A DNA stretch of 64,000 bases, taken from contig JACKFC010000019.1 in NCBI GenBank assembly GCA_020632665.1, forward strand, positions 1 through 64,000, in the 5' to 3' direction. A program made the position numbers and the translations under genes. Positions 59,745-64,000 of this stretch are shown one piece after another. The first letter of the stretch is position 1, and each line of letters begins with the position of its first letter. A model generated the notes under the pieces. That model did no database searches and had not been told where the DNA came from. It was given only the letters and a program-made list of their open reading frames with translations. This DNA comes from Deltaproteobacteria bacterium (GTDB taxonomy: Bacteria; Myxococcota_A; UBA9042).

Positions 59745-59834
59745 GCCCGCGCCGCCTGGACCGGCTTCCTCCGCCTGCCCAAGCGGGGCACGCACGCCAT
59801 CGCGCGGTTGGTCAGCAGCCAGGACGACGGCTAG
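59745..59834 (+). pseudogene. Displaced 3' end of the glycosyltransferase-like gene
   Basis: Ninety bases match the end of the gene at 57046-57135 with 81 identities by my count; the codons read ARAAWTGFLRLPKRGTHAIA then RLVSSQDDG and stop, against RLVSGPKVG in the host gene. Four of the nine differences are synonymous changes before the last few codons, which suggests separate evolution rather than a recent copy. It marks the right edge of island B. Confidence 0.8.
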
Positions 59835-59885
59835 ACTGGCTCCCCAAGCGCCGCGCCGATCCGCGCCCACGCCGAGGAGCCCACC

Positions 59886-60446
59886 ATGGCCTTGCCCCCT
59901 CTGGTCCGCATCCCGCCGCTCGCCGGCATCCGCCAAGTCCGCGCCACCATCGAGACCAACCTCGGCGTGCTCTGGGCCGAGCTCGACGTGCAGCGCGCGC
60001 CGCAGACCGTCGCCAACTTCGTCCTGCTCGCCGAAGGTCGGCACCCCTTCCTCGGCGCCGAGGCGCAGGACCGCGTCGGCATGCCCTATTTCGACGGCCT
60101 GACCATGCACCGCGTGGTGCCGCGCTTCGTGGTGCAGGGCGGCTGCGTCCGCGGCGACGGGAGCGGCAACCCCGGCTACCGCTTCGCCGACGAGATCCAC
60201 CGCGGTCTCGCCCACGACCGCAAAGGCGTCCTCTCGATGGCCAACGCCGGCCGCGACACCAACGATACGCAGTTCTTCCTCACCCTCGGCCCGTGTCGTG
60301 AGCTCGACGGCCGCCACACCGTCTTCGGCCACGTCGAGCACGGCGTCGAAGTCGTCGACGCGATGGGCCGCGTGGCGGTCGGGCCGGGCGAGTTCCCCGT
60401 GGAACCCATCATCCTCGAGCGCGTCAGCGTCGAATGCATCGGGTAG
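59886..60446 (+). CDS. Peptidyl-prolyl cis-trans isomerase, cyclophilin type
   Basis: A 186-residue cyclophilin: ATIETNLGVLWAELDVQRAP at the start, active-site region MPYFDGLTMHRVVPRFVVQGG (Arg of the HRV motif), TNDTQFFLTLGP, and DGRHTVFGHVEHGVEVVD. It speeds proline isomerisation in protein folding. No signal peptide, so it is probably cytoplasmic. GAGGAG lies just before the ATG. The preceding intergenic stretch holds the displaced gene end of island B. Confidence 0.93.
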   Translation: MALPPLVRIPPLAGIRQVRATIETNLGVLWAELDVQRAPQTVANFVLLAEGRHPFLGAEAQDRVGMPYFDGLTMHRVVPRFVVQGGCVRGDGSGNPGYRFADEIHRGLAHDRKGVLSMANAGRDTNDTQFFLTLGPCRELDGRHTVFGHVEHGVEVVDAMGRVAVGPGEFPVEPIILERVSVECIG

Positions 60447-60459
60447 GGGGAGGTTGGTC

Positions 60460-62259
60460 ATGTTCGTGCGTTGGAGGTTGGTCGTTGGTTTCTCGCTCGT
60501 CGTCGTGCTCGGATGTGGATCGCGTGACGATGGGGCGGGGAGCGGCGACGGCAGCAACGACAACAGCAGCGACAGCAGCAGCGACAGCAGCAGCGACAGC
60601 AGCAGCGACAGCAGCAGCGACAGCAGCAGCGACGCCGCGAATCCGGGCTGTTCGGTTGCGGCGGCGGCGGCGGCCGGCGAGGTGGCGACCAGCCGCGGCC
60701 TGGCGCGCGGCGCGGCGGCGACGGGGACGTGGCGGTTTTTGGGTATTCCGTATGCCGAGCCGCCGGTGGGTGCGCGGCGTTTCGCCGAGGCGGAGCCGCG
60801 GGGTTGCTGGGATGGGCCGCTGGTGGCGGACGACTACGGCCCGGTCTGCCCGCAGGTTCCGGCGACGGGCAAGGACAAGGGCAAGGTCATCGGCGCCGAG
60901 GATTGCCTGCGGCTCTCGGTCTGGACGCCGACCGCGGCGCTGGGCGACGTCGTCGGCACGGGCGACGGCAAGAAGCGGCCGGTGTGGGTCTTCGTCCACG
61001 GTGGCGGCAACGTGCAGGGCAGCATGAGCGAGGCGGTGCCGCTCGGGAGCAAGCCGATCTACGACGGCGCGCGGATCGCGGCGGAGCAGGACGCGGTGGT
61101 GGTGACCTTGAACTACCGGCTCGGCGCGCTCGGCTGGTTGGCGCTGCCGGCGGCGGCGAAGGACGCCGTGAAGCCCGGAAATGCGGCGATCTCGGACCTG
61201 CTGGTGGCGCTCGACTGGGTCCAAGACGAGATCGCGGGCTTCGGCGGCGACCCGAGCCGGGTCCTGCTCTTCGGCGAGTCGGCGGGCGGGGTGAACGTCT
61301 GCGCCCTGCTGGCGACGCCGGCGGCGAAGGGCCGGTTCACCGCCGCCATCATCGAGTCGGGCGGCTGCGTCCAGCCCGCGGCGGCGACGGTGATCGCAGA
61401 GCATCAGGCGGCGATCGACAAGGGCAGCTGCGCCAACCAATCGAGCGAGGCGGCGATGCTGACGTGCCTGCGCGGGCTGCCGGTCGATAAGGTCCTCACC
61501 GAGCTGCCCGGTGGGGTCGGCATCACCACGGCCGGCCTCGGCGGCGACGGCACCTTGCGGATGGGCCCGATCGCGGGCGGCGCGCAGTTGCCGAAGAGCC
61601 CGCATGCCGCGCTCGGCGACGGCAGCGCGGCGCAGGTCCCGGTGGTCTTCGGGGTCAACGCCGAGGAGCAGGCCGGCGCGTTCCTGATCGGGGTCAAGGA
61701 CGAGGCGGGGCTCACCGCGCACATCAACACGGTCTTCCTGCTCTTGCCCAAGGCGCTGCGCGAGCAGCTCGTCGCGACCTACACCAAGCCGGGCACCTTC
61801 ACCGACGCCGGGCAGGCGCAGGAGCAGCTCTATGCCGATATGCGTTTTGTCTGTCCGGCCCGGCGCTACGCCAAGGCCGCGGCCGCCGGCGGCAACAAGG
61901 CCGTGCGCCGGTACTATTTCGCCCAGCGCGCCAAGACCAAGCAGGGCGAGACGCCGGCGCGGCATGGCATCGAGTTGCTCTACGTCTTCGGCACGATGAG
62001 CGATATCCCACTGTTCACACCGCACGCCGACGACCTCGCCTTGGCCGCGACCATGCGCACGCTCTGGGGCCAGCTCGCCAAGGGCGAACAACCCGCTTGG
62101 GACGCCGGGACCGACGCGCAGCCGCAGCCGTGGCCTTTGTGGACCAGCGCCGACGACGCGCTTCGCCTCGACACCCCGATCGCGGTGCAGCAGGGCGTGG
62201 TCAGCGCGCGCTGCGACATTTGGGACCAGATCTATGCCGCGACCGGCTGGGGCCAGTAG
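60460..62259 (+). CDS. Carboxylesterase type B family lipoprotein
   Basis: A 599-residue lipoprotein (lipobox VLGC, Cys about residue 19) with an SSSD repeat linker. The esterase domain has FLGIPYAEPPVGARRF, the oxyanion site VFVHGGGNVQG, the nucleophile motif FGESAGGVN, and a GIELLYVFG segment carrying a candidate catalytic His upstream. It hydrolyses ester bonds, substrate unknown. It is anchored outside the inner membrane. The ATG at 60460 has GGGGAGG before it and lies 13 nt after the cyclophilin stop, so the two may be cotranscribed. Confidence 0.9.
   Translation: MFVRWRLVVGFSLVVVLGCGSRDDGAGSGDGSNDNSSDSSSDSSSDSSSDSSSDSSSDAANPGCSVAAAAAAGEVATSRGLARGAAATGTWRFLGIPYAEPPVGARRFAEAEPRGCWDGPLVADDYGPVCPQVPATGKDKGKVIGAEDCLRLSVWTPTAALGDVVGTGDGKKRPVWVFVHGGGNVQGSMSEAVPLGSKPIYDGARIAAEQDAVVVTLNYRLGALGWLALPAAAKDAVKPGNAAISDLLVALDWVQDEIAGFGGDPSRVLLFGESAGGVNVCALLATPAAKGRFTAAIIESGGCVQPAAATVIAEHQAAIDKGSCANQSSEAAMLTCLRGLPVDKVLTELPGGVGITTAGLGGDGTLRMGPIAGGAQLPKSPHAALGDGSAAQVPVVFGVNAEEQAGAFLIGVKDEAGLTAHINTVFLLLPKALREQLVATYTKPGTFTDAGQAQEQLYADMRFVCPARRYAKAAAAGGNKAVRRYYFAQRAKTKQGETPARHGIELLYVFGTMSDIPLFTPHADDLALAATMRTLWGQLAKGEQPAWDAGTDAQPQPWPLWTSADDALRLDTPIAVQQGVVSARCDIWDQIYAATGWGQ
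60571..60632 (+). repeat. 12-bp microsatellite coding for SSSD linker
   Basis: About five tandem GACAGCAGCAGC units in the linker after the lipid anchor of the esterase. The same unit occurs in the PPC lipoprotein at 26128-26206. It keeps frame whatever the copy number. Confidence 0.85.
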
Positions 62260-62283
62260 GGCTGACGCGGCCGGTCACGCGCT

Positions 62284-64000
62284 TCAGCGCACGCAGCGGA
62301 CGTTGCCGGTACCCGTCGTCTCGGTATAGAAGGCGTTGCCGATCGAGAAGTTGACGTACCAGGCCTCGGTCGTCGAGCCGGCGCGGCCGAGGGAGGTCCA
62401 GGTCTGGCCTGCCGTCGCCGCGGGGAACATGGTGCCGTCGATCGCCGGCTGATCTTTCGCCGTGTCGACCAGGCCGTGCAGCTCACGCAGGGTCGGCAGG
62501 CGCCAGCCGGAGCCATCCAGCGAAAGGGCCGTGCAGGCGCCCTTGGCCTCGGTCCAGTCTTTGCTGCTCGCCACCATCGAACGGGTCCATTGCAGCGCGG
62601 TCAACGCGTCGGTGACCACCGTCTTGTCGGCGTTGAGGCTGAATCGCGCCCCTTGCAGCCCGGTGCCGCCGCCGCGGACGCAGCGGACTTGGAATTTGCC
62701 GTCCGGCGACCAGGAATTGATGCCGCCGGTGTCGAAGTCGACCCGCCAGACGTCGGGGGACGAGCCCGCGCGGACGGTCGAAGTCCAGTAGCGGGTGTTC
62801 TTGGTGCTGCCGAAGACGTTCTTGTCGACGGTGGGGCCCGGCCAGCCGACCGAATAGTCGACGATCGACGCCAACTCGTGCACCGACGGCAGCCGCCAAT
62901 CCTTCTCCCCGGCGAATTCCAAGCCGTCGCAATAGGTCTTGGCGTCGGCTGGAGTGAGCCCCTCTGCCGCTTGGCCCTGCTGCCAGACGAGCTTGGTCTG
63001 ACTGTCGAGGACCACGGTTTCGGTGCCGACCGTCTTGGTCGAGTAGACGCCGGCTGGGCTGTCGGGGCGCTGACCCCAGATCGGCGCAAGCGCCGAGCAG
63101 GCGGCCATCTTGACGCCGTCGACGTCGACCTCCACCGCCTCGGTCCCGGTTCCGCACGGCAGGACACAGGAGCTCGACTTGCACGCCTTGATCGGCCCGG
63201 TCGCGCAGATCTTCATCTCGGCGGCGGGGACGGCCGTGCAGCCCGAAGACTGCACGCAGCTGTCGACGGTGCAGGGGTTGCCATCGTCGCAGAGCGCGCC
63301 GACGCCGCTGACACAGGCCTTGTTGCCGCAGGCGTCGCCGACGGTGCAGGCGTCGCCGTCGTCGCAGGACGCGGTATTGGCGGTATGGCTGCAACCGGTC
63401 TTGGAGTCGCATGCGTCGTCGGTGCACGGATTGGTGTCGTCGCAGCCATTCACTGCGCCGCCGGCGCACGCCTTGTTCGTGCATATTTCGCCGGTCGTGC
63501 AGGCGTCGCCGTCGTCGCAGGGATCGACGTTCGCGACGTTGGCGCAGCCCGACTTCGGATCGCAGCTGTCGTCGGTGCAGGGGTTGCCGTCGTCGCAGGT
63601 GTTGGCCGGCCCCGCCTTGCACGACGCGCCTGCGCAGACGTCGGGCCCACTGCAGGCGTCGCCGTCCTCGCACGGCAGGGTATTGGCGCTCGAGGAGCAG
63701 CCGGTCTTGCTGTCGCAGCTGTCGTCGGTGCAGGCGTTGCCGTCGTCGCATTGCAGCGGCTTGTTGTCCGCCTCGCATGCGCCCGCCTTGCAGGCGAAGC
63801 CACCGTTGCAGACGTCGCCGTCGTCGAAGACCGCGCAATCCGGGTCGGTCTTGCAGCCGCACAGCGACGCAGCACCCGCCTTGCAGGCGCCCTTGCCGTC
63901 GCAGCCGTCGCCGCCGGTGCAGGCCTCTCCGTCGTCGCAAGGGGCAGCGAGCGGCAGCGGCGTGACGGCGCAGGCGCCGGTTTTGGGCTGGCAGAGGTTC
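62284..64000 (-). CDS. Cys-rich protein with two DUF1566 domains (5' part missing)
   Basis: The minus-strand frame is open from 62284 to the window edge with no start in view; the GTG at 63453 is internal. From the edge it reads about 7 Cys-rich modules of CDDGDACT or CDDGNPCTDDSCD type, with a CGCKTDPDC knot, then a bridge (KICATGPIKACKSSSCVLPC) and two DUF1566 (Lcl C-terminal) domains: TKLVWQQGQAAEGL..WRLPSVHELASIVDYS and LQWTRSMVASSKDW..WRLPTLRELHGLVDTA. DUF1566 domains bind surface ligands and have a lectin-like fold. It ends in GTGNVRCVR and probably starts as a lipoprotein beyond the window. Confidence 0.88.
   Translation of the reverse strand, partial: NLCQPKTGACAVTPLPLAAPCDDGEACTGGDGCDGKGACKAGAASLCGCKTDPDCAVFDDGDVCNGGFACKAGACEADNKPLQCDDGNACTDDSCDSKTGCSSSANTLPCEDGDACSGPDVCAGASCKAGPANTCDDGNPCTDDSCDPKSGCANVANVDPCDDGDACTTGEICTNKACAGGAVNGCDDTNPCTDDACDSKTGCSHTANTASCDDGDACTVGDACGNKACVSGVGALCDDGNPCTVDSCVQSSGCTAVPAAEMKICATGPIKACKSSSCVLPCGTGTEAVEVDVDGVKMAACSALAPIWGQRPDSPAGVYSTKTVGTETVVLDSQTKLVWQQGQAAEGLTPADAKTYCDGLEFAGEKDWRLPSVHELASIVDYSVGWPGPTVDKNVFGSTKNTRYWTSTVRAGSSPDVWRVDFDTGGINSWSPDGKFQVRCVRGGGTGLQGARFSLNADKTVVTDALTALQWTRSMVASSKDWTEAKGACTALSLDGSGWRLPTLRELHGLVDTAKDQPAIDGTMFPAATAGQTWTSLGRAGSTTEAWYVNFSIGNAFYTETTGTGNVRCVR

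Overview
The window is high-GC bacterial chromosome that fits Myxococcota or a close relative. The signs are lipoproteins with Asp/Ala-rich linkers, many tandem CDDGDACT-type Cys-rich modules, a FG-GAP protein ending in a MYXO-CTERM-like GCGC-hydrophobic-Arg tail, an FHA-sigma54 activator beside a Ser/Thr kinase, and a MopE-type metal motif. No rRNA, tRNA, CRISPR array, integrase or transposase was seen. Ten genes encode likely lipoproteins, so the region is devoted largely to the cell surface.

Left part (1-26 kb): an intergenic stretch with duplicated hairpins; a four-gene minus-strand operon with 4-nt overlaps (membrane repeat protein, sugar epimerase, ABC ATPase, ABC-2 permease); three small plus-strand genes, two of which share an N-terminal motif at exactly the same residue positions; five close-packed minus-strand genes (thioredoxin/DUF255 protein, FG-GAP protein, DUF2780 protein, Cys-rich lipoprotein, small lipoprotein); an M28 peptidase lipoprotein; a TPR plus FGE-sulfatase pair; and a kinase / FHA-sigma54 / TPR signalling operon.

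Middle (26-50 kb): a PPC lipoprotein, a 2139-residue Cys-rich lipoprotein, a DUF4160/DUF2442 pair whose first gene is broken by an amber codon, a PH-like membrane protein, a two-gene cassette with an ImmA/IrrE-like protein that lacks HExxH, a 3517-residue multidomain surface metalloprotease, and two paralogous lipoproteins in tandem.

Right part (50-64 kb): two foreign-looking islands of about 3 kb. Each lies directly after the stop codon of a host gene, and each is followed by a second, diverged copy of that gene's 3' end. Island A carries a Septu defence system (ptuA/ptuB). Island B carries a 46-bp inverted repeat, an ATPase relative that has lost its P-loop, and a complete AAA-type ATPase. 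The repeated layout suggests 3'-end-targeted cargo exchange without a resident recombinase and is the most interesting signal here. The window closes with a cyclophilin, a carboxylesterase lipoprotein and the 3' part of a DUF1566 Cys-rich gene that runs off the edge.
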